Counted from the stretch's first letter, positions 17,403 to 26,860 are shown. The stretch: 64,000 nucleotides of DNA from Chitinophagaceae bacterium (GCA_027489035.1 JAIYAN010000010.1:124001-188000), one strand, 5' to 3'. Translations and numbers: made by a program. The notes: generated from the letters alone by a model not told the origin.

Positions 17403-20135
17403 TTGAAGTACATCATCTTAATATTTTACGTTGTTTTTTATAGCACAATTTCTTTCGCACAGAAGGACACATATTGGCAGCAACAAGTGAATTATAAAAT
17501 TGATGTTCGATTAGATGAAAAGCAAAAAACATTAGATGGATTTGTATCAATAAACTATAGCAATTTCTCACCAGACACTCTGAATTTCATTTGGTTTCAC
17601 CTTTGGCCGAATGCGTATAAAAATGATCAAACCGCATTTAGTGAACAATTGTTGGAAAACGATCGTACGGATTTTTATTTTAGTAATCTAGAAAAAAGGG
17701 GATTCATCAACCAATTGAATTTTAAAATTGATGATCAAAATGCATCAATTACCAATCACCCACAGCATCAAGACATCATTAAATTAAATTTACCCAGACC
17801 AATTCTACCTGGACAAACCATAAACATCCAAACGCCTTTTCATGTAAAACTGCCTTATAATTTTTCGAGAGGCGGATATATAGATAGTTCATTTCAAATT
17901 ACACAATGGTATCCCAAACCGGCCGTTTATGATAAATATGGTTGGCACGAAATGCCTTATTTGGATCAAGGCGAATTTTACAGTGAGTTTGGAAATTTCG
18001 AAGTCAACATCAGCATTCAAAAGGATTTCAAAGTTGCAGCAACCGGTATTCTACAATCAGAGAATATAAATGGTGAAATAAAAACATTACATTATAAACA
18101 AGACAACATACACGATTTTGCTTGGTTTGCGGATAAAAATTTTATTGTAGAACACGACACAATGGAATTAAACAACAAAAGCATTGATGTGTATGCGTAT
18201 CATTATCCAAGGAAAATATTTACCACATTAAATACGATTGATTTAATCAAAAATGCCATTCGCACAAAAAGCGACTGGATTGGGAATTACCCGTATAATA
18301 TTGTTTCGGTAGTGGAAAGTAAAAAATATGGTGGTGGCGGTATGGAGTACCCAACCATCACACTCATTGATCAGGTAAATTCAAAAAAGTCATTAGATAA
18401 TTTGATAAATCATGAAGTTGGCCACAATTGGTTTTATGGAATTTTGGCTAGCAATGAAAGAGATTTCCCTTGGATGGATGAAGGGATGAACAGCTATTAC
18501 GACAAGCGTTATACGCAATTTTATTATCCCGAAAACAATAACTACACTTCCCGATTTTTAAAAAATAGGATTCCTAAAGATGCAGAAGATTTAATTACGG
18601 AAACAGTTTGTAAAATAAAATCCGACCAACCCATTTCTACTAAATCTATTGATTTTACAGAATTGAATTATGCCATGATTGCTTATAACAAAGCAGCTCA
18701 ATGGATGCAATGGATGGAGGACTCTTTAGGCAAAACAACATTTGATGAAATAATGAAAGCTTATTTTGACAAATGGAAATTCAAACACCCCTACCATGAA
18801 GACTTCAGAAGCATTGCAGAATCTGTATCACAGAAAGATTTAACTGTTTATTTTGATGCGTTAAATAAAAAAGGAAGCCTCTATCCCAAACAAAATAAAT
18901 CAATAAAAATATCGCCATTGTTTTCTTTTAAAGATGCAGATAAAAAACATTTGATAAGCATTTTACCAATTGCTGGCATAAATAAATACGATAAGTTGAT
19001 GCCCGGTTTGATGATTCATAATTACACTTTACCAACTTCTAAAATTCAGTTTTTATTAATGCCGATGGTTTCGTTTACATCAAAAAAAATAAATGGATTA
19101 GGCAGAATATCATACGACAACTATCTAACTGGAAAAGGCGATAAACTTCAATTGGCATTGGCTTTTGAGAAATTCAGCAACAATAGATTTACACCCGAAG
19201 GTGAGAAAACTCATTTTTTTAATTTTGAAAAATATACGCCATCAATAAAATATGTCTTCCGAAAAAAACATCCCAGAAGTAGCACAAATGCTTTTTTACA
19301 ATGGAAAACTTTTTTCATAAAAGAAACAACACTAAGTTTCTTTAGAGATACTTTTTTAAATGAGGCTGTAATTACATATCCTACTAAAAATAGAATACTC
19401 CATCAATTGCAATTTGTGTATCAACAAAATAGAAAATTATATCCTTACCAATGGAATATCAATGCCGAATCAGGTGATGGTTTTTTAAAGTTTGGTGCTA
19501 CCGGAAATTACTATTTCAATTACGTAAAAGAAGGTGGATTGGGGTTAAGATTATTTGCAGGAAAGTTTTTATACACGAAACAGAAAACAAATTTATTGCG
19601 CTTCAAAACCGATAGATTTCATTTAAACACCAGTGGTGCTAATGGCTATGAAGATTATACCTACAGCAATTATTTTGCAGGAAGAAATGAATTTGAAGGA
19701 TTTCTAAATCAGCAAATGATGATAAAAGACGGGGCTTTTAAAATCAGAACGGATTTGCTCAGCAGTAAAATTGGCAAAACAGATGACTGGTTAGTTGCAG
19801 TAAATTTAAATACAAGCATCCCAAAAAAAATCAACCCTTTGGAAATACTTCCAATAAAAATACCAATTAAATTATTTGCAGACATTGGAACTTATGCAGC
19901 GGCTTGGCAAAAAAATCCACCAACTGAGAAGATATTATTCAATGCAGGAATTCAATTCTCATTAATAAACGAAATTGTACAAGTATACGTACCCTTGATG
20001 TATAGCAGATCATTTAAAGATTATGTAAACTCAACCATTACTGAAAAAAAGCTATTAAAAACCATTTCATTCAGCATCGACATACAGAAAATTTCATTGA
20101 AAACTTTTTCTTCATTTCCTCAAATTCCATTTTAA
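17403..20135 (+). CDS. M1 family zinc metallopeptidase with long beta-rich C-terminal region
   Basis: 910 residues starting at TTG 17403, chosen because it begins a Sec signal peptide (KYIILIFYVVFYSTISFAQ); no ATG fits. The N-terminal half is an M1 aminopeptidase: GGGGMEYPT substitutes for the GAMEN motif near 311-319, and the zinc site is HEVGH (His337, Glu338, His341) with Glu360 in WMDEG. About residues 520-910 look unlike M1 helical domains. They alternate in many beta strands with turns and end in phenylalanine (SSFPQIPF), the mark of outer-membrane barrels. It may be an outer-membrane-tethered peptidase. The next gene starts 1 bp after the stop. Confidence 0.85.
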   Translation: MKYIILIFYVVFYSTISFAQKDTYWQQQVNYKIDVRLDEKQKTLDGFVSINYSNFSPDTLNFIWFHLWPNAYKNDQTAFSEQLLENDRTDFYFSNLEKRGFINQLNFKIDDQNASITNHPQHQDIIKLNLPRPILPGQTINIQTPFHVKLPYNFSRGGYIDSSFQITQWYPKPAVYDKYGWHEMPYLDQGEFYSEFGNFEVNISIQKDFKVAATGILQSENINGEIKTLHYKQDNIHDFAWFADKNFIVEHDTMELNNKSIDVYAYHYPRKIFTTLNTIDLIKNAIRTKSDWIGNYPYNIVSVVESKKYGGGGMEYPTITLIDQVNSKKSLDNLINHEVGHNWFYGILASNERDFPWMDEGMNSYYDKRYTQFYYPENNNYTSRFLKNRIPKDAEDLITETVCKIKSDQPISTKSIDFTELNYAMIAYNKAAQWMQWMEDSLGKTTFDEIMKAYFDKWKFKHPYHEDFRSIAESVSQKDLTVYFDALNKKGSLYPKQNKSIKISPLFSFKDADKKHLISILPIAGINKYDKLMPGLMIHNYTLPTSKIQFLLMPMVSFTSKKINGLGRISYDNYLTGKGDKLQLALAFEKFSNNRFTPEGEKTHFFNFEKYTPSIKYVFRKKHPRSSTNAFLQWKTFFIKETTLSFFRDTFLNEAVITYPTKNRILHQLQFVYQQNRKLYPYQWNINAESGDGFLKFGATGNYYFNYVKEGGLGLRLFAGKFLYTKQKTNLLRFKTDRFHLNTSGANGYEDYTYSNYFAGRNEFEGFLNQQMMIKDGAFKIRTDLLSSKIGKTDDWLVAVNLNTSIPKKINPLEILPIKIPIKLFADIGTYAAAWQKNPPTEKILFNAGIQFSLINEIVQVYVPLMYSRSFKDYVNSTITEKKLLKTISFSIDIQKISLKTFSSFPQIPF

Positions 20136-20136
20136 T

Positions 20137-21057
20137 TTGAACATTCAATATCTAACATATCAGGAGATTGATTTTGCAAAATGGGATTTTTGTATAGCAC
20201 AGTCATCCAATAAATTGATTTATGTAGAATCGAATTATTTAAATAAAATCGCTACCAATTGGGATGCCATTGTTTTAAATGATTATGATGCGGTGATGCC
20301 ATTAATTTGGCGAAAAAAAATGGGGATTCGATATTTATACCAACCTGCGTTTTTACAACAAGCTGGGATTTATAGCAAATACAATTTAACCGAAGAAATT
20401 ACAGAAGCTTTTATTTCACTGGCTTCTACGCATTTTAAATTTGCAGAATTTTCACTAAACTATGCAAATAATCCATCCCTAGAAAATGAATTTTATCAGA
20501 AAAAAATCAACAATAATTTCCTTATTCATCTGGATAAAAAATATGAAGAAATAGTTGCCAGCAAATATCTCAAAGAAAGAATTGCACGTGCATCGAAATT
20601 CAATTTGAAATATGTTGTATCCACCGACGTTACAAAATGCATTAAAACATATAAAAAGTTATACGGAGAAAGACTCTCGTCTGTTTCAAAAAACGACTAT
20701 AAAAATTTTGAGCAACTATGTGTTGATTTACAAAAAGAAAACCGTGTTATCATCAGAGAAGTGTACAACCAAGAAGGCAATGAACTTCTGGCAACAGCGT
20801 TGTTTTTAAAAGATGAAAACAGATTGTACAATCTTACTTCAAGTATTTTTCCTAATGGTAGAGATTGCTTAGCGAATTATTTTTTATTCGATTCATTGAT
20901 AAAAGAATTTGCTAATCAGCCGCTCATTATTGATTTGGAAGGATCTGATCTTCCGGGTGTAGAATTCTTTTACAAAAAACTAGCTACTGAGAACCAACCT
21001 TATTACGCTATCAAATGGAACAACTTGCCCAAAATTATCCAATTGATTAAGCCATAA
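20137..21057 (+). CDS. FemAB/GNAT-like acyltransferase domain protein
   Basis: 306 residues from TTG 20137, immediately after the stop of the M1 gene. There is no signal peptide. The sequence resembles the FemAB-like GNAT proteins: an N-terminal half ending in WRKKMGIRYLYQPAFLQQAG (about 58-77), a FLIHLDKKYEEI strand, then a second half with YKKLYGERLSSVSKNDY, IIREVYNQEGNELLATALFL and IDLEGSDLPGVEFFYKKLA. Relatives transfer amino acids or acetyl groups onto cell-wall or other small molecules. No acceptor can be inferred. The last 11 bp overlap ispD on the opposite strand. Confidence 0.7.
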   Translation: MNIQYLTYQEIDFAKWDFCIAQSSNKLIYVESNYLNKIATNWDAIVLNDYDAVMPLIWRKKMGIRYLYQPAFLQQAGIYSKYNLTEEITEAFISLASTHFKFAEFSLNYANNPSLENEFYQKKINNNFLIHLDKKYEEIVASKYLKERIARASKFNLKYVVSTDVTKCIKTYKKLYGERLSSVSKNDYKNFEQLCVDLQKENRVIIREVYNQEGNELLATALFLKDENRLYNLTSSIFPNGRDCLANYFLFDSLIKEFANQPLIIDLEGSDLPGVEFFYKKLATENQPYYAIKWNNLPKIIQLIKP

Positions 21058-21709
21058 GTTTTTCTGCAATAAGCAAGTCGATGGGATGCGTAATTTTTAT
21101 GTTGTTTTCTTCTCCTTCTATCAAATAGATTACATGTCCGCAATATTCTACAACAGAAGCTTCATCTGTAAAAAAAGATTGAAAAGCTGTTTCAAATGCA
21201 GGTAATAATATGTCGCTTTTAAATACTTGTGGGGTTTGTATTTGCTTTACTGTGGTTCGGTCTATAGATTTATTTGCGTCGCCTGTTACAATCCTAACAC
21301 TATCCTTAGACGCAATAGCTGGAATGGCATTTCCTTTTTCGACTGCTTGATGAAAACTCCTTGTGATCAAATCAGCACTTAACAAACACCTTACCGCATC
21401 ATGTACAAAAACGATGCTTTCTTCAGTAACCATTTTCAATCCATTTTTTACTGAATCAAACCTGGTTTTACCCCCAATGGCTATTGTAATTTTTTTATCG
21501 GGAAAATAAGATGAAATTATTTTAGTGCCGGTTTCTACATGTTCTTCTGGCAAAACAAGTACAATTTCAAGATCATCGAATGCACTTAAAAAAGTATTGA
21601 TGGTATAATAAATCAGTGGCTTATTGTGTAACAACAAAAACTGTTTTGGTATTGATGCATTCATTCTTGTACCACTACCACCAGCCACCAAAATTGCATA
21701 TTTTTTCAT
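21047..21709 (-). CDS. ispD: 2-C-methyl-D-erythritol 4-phosphate cytidylyltransferase IspD
   Basis: 220 residues, typical length. IspD couples MEP to CTP in the non-mevalonate route to isoprenoids. The nucleotidyltransferase start AILVAGGSGTRMNASIPKQF is at 4-23, with LLLHNKPLIYYTINTF after it. Further matches are ISSYFPDKKITIAIGGKTRFDSVKNGL, FVHDAVRCLLSADLI and DRTTVKQIQTPQVFKSDIL. The C-terminal EGEENNIKITHPIDLLIAE is diagnostic. Cytosolic. It lies downstream of the isoaspartyl peptidase gene by 17 bp, likely the same unit, and converges with the FemAB-like gene with 11 bp overlap. Confidence 0.96.
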   Translation of the reverse strand: MKKYAILVAGGSGTRMNASIPKQFLLLHNKPLIYYTINTFLSAFDDLEIVLVLPEEHVETGTKIISSYFPDKKITIAIGGKTRFDSVKNGLKMVTEESIVFVHDAVRCLLSADLITRSFHQAVEKGNAIPAIASKDSVRIVTGDANKSIDRTTVKQIQTPQVFKSDILLPAFETAFQSFFTDEASVVEYCGHVIYLIEGEENNIKITHPIDLLIAEKLMA

Positions 21710-21726
21710 TCACTTAAATTAATGAA

Positions 21727-22689
21727 CTACAAGCTATTTTCGTTTTTATAAATGCCTACTTTAATTTCTCCTTTGCTATTTTTCATAGCACGATACATGC
21801 CCGCACTATTGAAAACCATTGCTGTATTTCCCTGTGCATCTACGCCAATCATTCCGCCTTCTCCTTTGATTTCAATTAGTTTGTGATGTACTACTTCTTC
21901 CATGGCTTGTTGTAAACTACAACCTTTATATTCCATTAATGCGCTTACATCATAAGCAGCTACTGCTCTGATAAAAAGCTCTCCATGTCCAGTGCAACTA
22001 ATGGCACAAGTTTTATTGTTTGCATAAGTACCCGATCCTATAATTGGACTATCCCCTATTCTTCCATATTTTTTATTGGTCATTCCACCTGTGCTTGTAG
22101 AAGCGGCTAAATTTCCAAATTGATCCAATGCAACAGCACCAACGGTTCCAAACTTTTTATCTTTCATCAACTCTGCAAGATCTTGATGGGTATGATCAAG
22201 CGAATAATTGTCGCTATCTCTTAATTCTTTCCATTGATCATATCTGAATTTAGAAAAAAAGTATTCATCTGGTTCTAATTTCAAACCTTGTTTGATGGCA
22301 AAATCATTCGCTCCTTTGCCACTCAAAAAAACGTGATTGCTATTTTCCATTACTTCATAAGCCAATTCAATTGGGTTGCGTACATTTCGAACACCAGCAA
22401 TAGCTCCTGCCTTTAAATTTTTTCCCTCCATAATGGCCGCATCCATTTCCTGCACGCCTTTTTTGGTAAATACAGAACCTCGTCCTGCATTAAATAATAT
22501 ATTGTCTTCCAGTATTTTGATTGATGTACGAATAGCATCTACCGCTGATCCACCAGATTCTAATACAGCATAGCCATTTTCTAATGCTTGAGTAAGGCCA
22601 TTAATATATGCTTTCTCTAAATCAGGTGTCATATCCTCTGGAACAATGGTTCCTGCTCCTCCGTGTATTACTAATGATAATGGCTGCAT
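21727..22689 (-). CDS. Isoaspartyl peptidase/L-asparaginase (Ntn hydrolase)
   Basis: 320 residues. It is the plant-type asparaginase family, which hydrolyses isoaspartyl dipeptides and asparagine after self-cleavage. The precursor has the N-terminal LVIHGGAGTI block, the FNAGRGSVFT and MDAAIMEG segments, and the cleavage/nucleophile site KFGTVGAVALD with Thr182. The STGGMTNKKYGRIGDSPIIGSGTYANN block forms the substrate pocket. A cleavage just before Thr182 would give about 181- and 139-residue chains. No signal peptide is evident, so the enzyme should be cytosolic, unlike the exported versions. Confidence 0.93.
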   Translation of the reverse strand: MQPLSLVIHGGAGTIVPEDMTPDLEKAYINGLTQALENGYAVLESGGSAVDAIRTSIKILEDNILFNAGRGSVFTKKGVQEMDAAIMEGKNLKAGAIAGVRNVRNPIELAYEVMENSNHVFLSGKGANDFAIKQGLKLEPDEYFFSKFRYDQWKELRDSDNYSLDHTHQDLAELMKDKKFGTVGAVALDQFGNLAASTSTGGMTNKKYGRIGDSPIIGSGTYANNKTCAISCTGHGELFIRAVAAYDVSALMEYKGCSLQQAMEEVVHHKLIEIKGEGGMIGVDAQGNTAMVFNSAGMYRAMKNSKGEIKVGIYKNENSL

Positions 22690-22773
22690 TGATTGAAATT
22701 TGATTTTATTCGCAAAAATATCTTATTTCAGGGGATTTACCCTTCAATTTTTTCAACGAATATGGATAACCTA

Positions 22774-23820
22774 TTATACTTGGTTATTTTTCAAAAAAGG
22801 AATTAGTTTTTGATAGATGTCAAGATGCGTTATTTCTTCCATGCATGCATGATCGCCACGATAACATTTTTTATTGCCAAATACAGAACAAGGCCTACAA
22901 GATAAATCTACACTAACCTTATTGTCTATTGATTGACCCCAGCCATAAAACCCAGCATTGGGATGTGTTGGACCCCAAACGCTTACAACCGGAACGCCCA
23001 CAAGTGAAGCCAGATGCATGTTTGCTGAATCCATACTTACCATCACCGTTACATGACTAATAATGCTTAACTCTTCGGATAAATTAAATAGTCCTGCAAG
23101 ATTGAAAACATTTTCTCCAAAATCTTTTTCCCATCCTGCTAAAAGCGTTGTCTCTTGTTTGCCCCCACCAAATAACAAAACTACCGCCCCTTCTGCTTTC
23201 AATAAAGAAATAAGCAATTTCATTTTTTCGGGTGGGTAAACTTTTTCGGGATGTTTGGCAAAAGGCGCAATGCCAATTACCGTTTTATTATCAAACCATT
23301 TTTCAGCTAAAATGGGCAATGGCTGTTTTATATTTTCGAGTGGTTTCTTTTCAAGCAAAAACGATAATCCTAATTTTTTAATTACTTCTGTATAACGTTC
23401 GAAGGAAGATTTTAATGCGATATTTTGTTTGTTCTCTTTAGCAGTAAGTCTCTTTTTTTCTGCACGACCTTTATCAATTGTAGCAATTGGAATGCCTTTT
23501 AATTTCAAAAAAAACTGCATCATAAACGACCTCAACACCCCATGAAAATCAGCGACTGCATCGATTGGTTGTTCATCGCTAATTATTTCTTTACACAAAC
23601 GATAAATGCCCACAATCCCTTTATGATTTCCTTTGGTTTCTGCTTCTATAAAACGAAGTCGCTCAATACCAAAAAACATTGGCTTAAATGATTTATTGGA
23701 AACGAAAGATATTTTTAATTCAGGATGTTGTTGCAGCAGTTGTTTAATTACAGGGATAGTCATCGCTACGTCTCCCATTGCAGAAAACCGAATGATTAAA
23801 ATATGTTTTATAATGCTCAA
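22774..23820 (-). CDS. Glycosyltransferase family 9 (heptosyltransferase-like)
   Basis: 348 residues. The GT9 pattern is clear: an N-terminal ILIIRFSAMGDVAMTIPVI (about 7-25) and the C-terminal nucleotide-sugar half with IGIAPFAKHPEKVYPPEKM, VVLLFGGGKQE, VMVSMDSANMHLASLVGVPVVSVWGPTHPNAGFYGWG. The last is the conserved donor-binding block. A Cys-rich tail (CRPCSVFGNKKCYRGDHACM) is also seen in heptosyltransferases. The expected role is adding a sugar to the lipopolysaccharide core at the inner membrane. It starts 5 bp after the DUF4254 gene ends, and such GT9-DUF4254 pairs recur in Bacteroidota. Confidence 0.9.
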   Translation of the reverse strand: MSIIKHILIIRFSAMGDVAMTIPVIKQLLQQHPELKISFVSNKSFKPMFFGIERLRFIEAETKGNHKGIVGIYRLCKEIISDEQPIDAVADFHGVLRSFMMQFFLKLKGIPIATIDKGRAEKKRLTAKENKQNIALKSSFERYTEVIKKLGLSFLLEKKPLENIKQPLPILAEKWFDNKTVIGIAPFAKHPEKVYPPEKMKLLISLLKAEGAVVLLFGGGKQETTLLAGWEKDFGENVFNLAGLFNLSEELSIISHVTVMVSMDSANMHLASLVGVPVVSVWGPTHPNAGFYGWGQSIDNKVSVDLSCRPCSVFGNKKCYRGDHACMEEITHLDIYQKLIPFLKNNQV

Positions 23821-23825
23821 ATTAA

Positions 23826-24431
23826 TTAAACAGATTGCTGATATAAAATTGGATTCAATGAAGGATCGTTGTACATCTTCATTTGTTTATACACTTTCAT
23901 GAATTTATTTCCTGTTTTCATGTCATACAACAAATCTTCTATAGCTAAAGACAAATCAGTGCGTTGTTCCAATAAGATATTCAGTTTTGTAGTGCAAGAA
24001 GCGATATGTTCAGCAGAAGCATTTGCTCTATCCACTTCAACTTGCATGTGGAAAATTTTCAACGCTAAAATGGATAATCTATCAATAGCCCAAGCCGGAC
24101 TTTCGGTATTTATTTTTGCATTTGATGAAACTTCAACGGTTTTAAATTGCTCTAAAAAATAACTATCAATAAACTCTACCATATCAGTACGCTCTTGATT
24201 GCTTGAATCGATTCTCCTTTTAATGGCCAAACCTTCAACTGGATTGATGTTTGGATTTCTAATAATATCTTCTAAATGCCATTGAACCGTATCAATCCAA
24301 TTTTTTTTATACAACAGAAATTCGATGGTTGAAACTGGAAAAGGATTTTTTATTTGGGCATCAACATCATCTGTTAAATGATAATCTGAAATACTTTGAT
24401 TAAATATATTGTTGCAATTTTCTGAAAACAT
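23826..24431 (-). CDS. DUF4254 domain-containing protein
   Basis: 201 residues, essentially all helical, no signal peptide. It matches my memory of DUF4254: the opening with NNIFNQSISDYHLTDDVDAQIKNPF contains a D-x2-L-T-D-D element, and the middle shows YKKNWIDTVQWHLEDIIRNPNI and RRIDSSNQERTDMVEFID. The DUF has no proven activity. It is the promoter-proximal gene of a pair with the GT9 glycosyltransferase (5 bp spacing), which suggests a role in lipopolysaccharide or related glycan assembly; this is inference from context only. Confidence 0.82.
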   Translation of the reverse strand: MFSENCNNIFNQSISDYHLTDDVDAQIKNPFPVSTIEFLLYKKNWIDTVQWHLEDIIRNPNINPVEGLAIKRRIDSSNQERTDMVEFIDSYFLEQFKTVEVSSNAKINTESPAWAIDRLSILALKIFHMQVEVDRANASAEHIASCTTKLNILLEQRTDLSLAIEDLLYDMKTGNKFMKVYKQMKMYNDPSLNPILYQQSV

Positions 24432-24459
24432 AAATCGATATTAAATGTTTTAAAGTTCT

Positions 24460-25887
24460 TTATTGTTTGTTTTTATTCGAAGCTACCGCTAAATAATATA
24501 ATGGGATACCGATTAACGTTATGATTAATCCTGGCCATGTAAATTGAGGCTTATACATCATCAATAATACACAAAAACTGATTCCCATTACAATATAAAT
24601 AGCTGGAAGAATTGGATAGCCAAAAGCTTTGTAAGGCCTATCCACATTGGGTTGTTTTTTTCTTAAAATAAAAATACCGATGATGGTTAATACATAAAAA
24701 ATCACCACGATAAATGAAACCATATCCAACAAATCGCCGTATTTGCCACTAAGACACAGAATACAAGCCATGGCACATTGAATCCACAACGCCCATTCGG
24801 GCACAGCATTTTTATTTAAAGTTGAGGCATTTTTGAAGAAGAGTTTATCGTTTGACATCGTATAATAAACCCTTGCTCCAGCAAGTATCAATCCATTGTT
24901 GCAACCAAAAGTTGAGATCATAATCATAATGGCAATAATAGCGGTTCCACTGCTTCCAAAAATAGCTTCAGATGCACTTAAGGCTACGCGGTTGTCTTTT
25001 GCAAAAGCAAGTTCGTTTACTGGTACTGTTGCTAAATAAACCACATTCATCATTACATAAATCAAGGTTACGATAAGGGTTCCCAAAAACAAACTCATCC
25101 CAATATTTCTCTTTGGATTTTTAATTTCACCTGCAATAAAGGTTACATTGTTCCAAGCATCACTACTAAAAATACTTCCTACCATAGCGCTGGCGATTGC
25201 ACCTAAAATAGCGCCATTCACAAGAGGTTGAATTGGAATGCCAGGATTAGCATTTTCTGTAAGTTTATGAATTGTCCATGCATTGTTCCAGTTTTCATGC
25301 CATACATTCCATTTAAAAGCTATGCAACCTGCGATTATCAAACCAAATAAAGAAATCAGCTTTGTTGAGGTGAAGAATGTTTGAATTAGTTTTCCGGTTT
25401 TTATTCCGCGTGTATTGATGTATGTTAGTAATACAATCAAAATAATAGCAACAAGCTGAGCGTAGTGAATTTTCAATCCCAATAATTCAAAAGTATTAAC
25501 ATCTTCCCAAGCCAATGCCGGAAAAAAGTAACCCGCAAATTTTGCAAAGCCTACAGCAACAGCGGCTATTGTGCCTGTTTGAATTACAGAGAAAAAACTC
25601 CAACCATAAAGAAAACCCACCAATGGATTGTATGCTTCTTTTAAATAAACGTACTGACCACCTGCTTTTGGAAACATGCCACTCAATTCGCCATAGCTAA
25701 GTGCAGCGGTAAGCGTCATAAACCCAGTAATCAACCAAACGGCAATTAACCAACCCGAGCTTCCGAGATCTTTAAGCATATCGGCGCTAACAATAAATAT
25801 TCCCGAACCAATCATTGAACCGGCAACAATCATTGTTGCATCAAATAAACCCAACGATGCTTTAAAATCTTGTGGTTGATCTTTCAT
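24460..25887 (-). CDS. APC-family amino acid permease
   Basis: 475 residues with about twelve transmembrane helices. The helix-1 substrate motif MIVAGSMIGSGIFIVSADM (about 19-37) is diagnostic of the amino acid/polyamine/organocation family. The conserved GGQYVYLKEAYNPLVGFLYGW segment follows at about 76-96. Later marks include ETAF-like GEIKNPKRNIGMSLFLGT (about 252-269) and the AILGAIASAMVGSIFSSDAW region. It should import an amino acid or exchange amino acids across the inner membrane. The substrate is not predictable. Preceded by the OmpH-like gene on the same strand, with a 74-bp gap holding a T-rich repeat. Confidence 0.9.
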   Translation of the reverse strand: MKDQPQDFKASLGLFDATMIVAGSMIGSGIFIVSADMLKDLGSSGWLIAVWLITGFMTLTAALSYGELSGMFPKAGGQYVYLKEAYNPLVGFLYGWSFFSVIQTGTIAAVAVGFAKFAGYFFPALAWEDVNTFELLGLKIHYAQLVAIILIVLLTYINTRGIKTGKLIQTFFTSTKLISLFGLIIAGCIAFKWNVWHENWNNAWTIHKLTENANPGIPIQPLVNGAILGAIASAMVGSIFSSDAWNNVTFIAGEIKNPKRNIGMSLFLGTLIVTLIYVMMNVVYLATVPVNELAFAKDNRVALSASEAIFGSSGTAIIAIMIMISTFGCNNGLILAGARVYYTMSNDKLFFKNASTLNKNAVPEWALWIQCAMACILCLSGKYGDLLDMVSFIVVIFYVLTIIGIFILRKKQPNVDRPYKAFGYPILPAIYIVMGISFCVLLMMYKPQFTWPGLIITLIGIPLYYLAVASNKNKQ

Positions 25888-25927
25888 ATGTTTTTTCTAT
25901 TAAATTATTCGTGATATTAAATTAGAG

Positions 25928-25965
25928 ATTTTTTCACTTTTCACTTTTCACTTTTCACTTTTTAC
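25928..25965. repeat. CACTTTT-type T-rich repeat
   Basis: Four CACTTTT units and one TACTTATT in tandem between the permease and OmpH-like genes. Same vocabulary as the T-rich arms at 1621-1657 and 15913-15949, here without an obvious A-rich partner. It overlaps the end of the OmpH-like gene. Confidence 0.6.
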
Positions 25966-26570
25966 TTATTCCCCTTGTTTAATATTTCATTCATCCCTTC
26001 TACAACATCATCTGTAATATTTAACGCACTGTCTTTGTATACCATGTATTCCAAGCCATTTCCTGTAGTAAAAATATAGCTGAATTTATTGTCTTGATTA
26101 TATTCAACTAAAAAGGCCTTTAATTTCTTTTGAACATCATCCAAAAATTTATAGCTTTTATCATTTAATGCTTGTGTTGAATTCTGCTTTTTTTCATCCA
26201 CAATTTGTTGCTGTTGTATGAGTTTGCCTTGAAACTCTTCTGCTTCCGCTTGTGTGATTGAATTCCCTCTTTTTAGAAAATTATCTTTTTGTGCTTGTAA
26301 ATTTCTATATGCATTTTCCCACTCTTTTTCAATAGCAATTTGTTCGTTTTCAAGTAATTTTCTATTGTTTTTTATAAAAGTTATTTGCTCGTTTAGGGTA
26401 TCTAAATCTACATACCCAATCAATGGCGCACTGCCATTAGCTTTTGTTAATTGTGTGCTTTGATTTCTTTTCTTTTTTTCGTTTGGTTTTGCTGAGGAAA
26501 AATGCAAGTAATATAAAATTCCAACAGCCAATAATAGTACAATGTTTAAAGTCAATGACAAATGCTTCAT
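25962..26570 (-). CDS. OmpH/Skp-family periplasmic chaperone
   Basis: 202 residues. An N-terminal hydrophobic segment (about 5-24) acts as signal peptide or anchor. The mature protein opens with IGYVDLDTLNEQI, the usual first strand of Skp/OmpH, and continues as a long charged helix with heptads (about 62-150) that forms the tentacle of the trimeric chaperone. It closes with FSYIFTTGNGLEYMVYKDSALNITDDVVEGMN, the conserved C-terminal beta element. Skp chaperones keep outer-membrane proteins soluble in the periplasm. The first residues after the signal are a KKK/RN-rich linker, unusual but seen in this phylum. Confidence 0.88.
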   Translation of the reverse strand: MKHLSLTLNIVLLLAVGILYYLHFSSAKPNEKKKRNQSTQLTKANGSAPLIGYVDLDTLNEQITFIKNNRKLLENEQIAIEKEWENAYRNLQAQKDNFLKRGNSITQAEAEEFQGKLIQQQQIVDEKKQNSTQALNDKSYKFLDDVQKKLKAFLVEYNQDNKFSYIFTTGNGLEYMVYKDSALNITDDVVEGMNEILNKGNK

Positions 26571-26628
26571 ATTTTAATTTTGATTTTTAGCAAGATAAAT
26601 ACAATCGTTTGTATTGCAAATAAATATT

Positions 26629-26656
26629 GTAGGGGTTGAATATTTTCAACCCTTAC
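26629..26656 (+). repeat. REP-like palindrome, copy 1 (GTAG at 5' end)
   Basis: A 12-bp arm GTAGGGGTTGAA, loop TATT, then arm TTCAACCCTTAC. It differs by one base from the reverse complement of 26861-26888 and by two from 44521-44548. The 5' GTAG foot is the mark of REP elements mobilised by RAYT proteins. A GAGGTTT array follows within 5 bp, as at the 44521 copy. Confidence 0.75.
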
Positions 26657-26660
26657 AAGA

Positions 26661-26724
26661 CGTTTTTGAGGTTTGGGAGGTTTGAGATGTTTTTGAGGTT
26701 TTTGAGGTTTTTGAGGTTTGAGAC
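26661..26724. repeat. GAGGTTT-type nonamer array
   Basis: Imperfect tandem copies of GAGGTTT plus two T or variant bases, directly after the REP-like palindrome. Shared with 2722-2775 and 44557-44633. It lies in the 366-bp gap between the OmpH-like gene and folK, which otherwise contains hairpins and a second REP-like copy. Confidence 0.75.
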
Positions 26725-26743
26725 GTTCTAAAGGTTACTGGCG

Positions 26744-26789
26744 CCGGTTTCCTAACCGGTGACATTTATTGCATTCCGGTTTCCAACCG
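26744..26789. repeat. Two CCGGTT hairpins in tandem
   Basis: CCGGTT-TCCT-AACCGG (26744-26759) and CGGTT-TCC-AACCG (26777-26789). Both are compact perfect hairpins with the same sequence core, in otherwise AT-rich intergenic DNA. No T-tract follows either hairpin on the plus strand, so they are unlikely to be terminators. Confidence 0.7.
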
Positions 26790-26860
26790 AAAGATTTAGA
26801 TTTTGAAATTTATTTTTAACGTTAACACTCCTCAAACCGGAACAAAATTCCCAACCTCTT

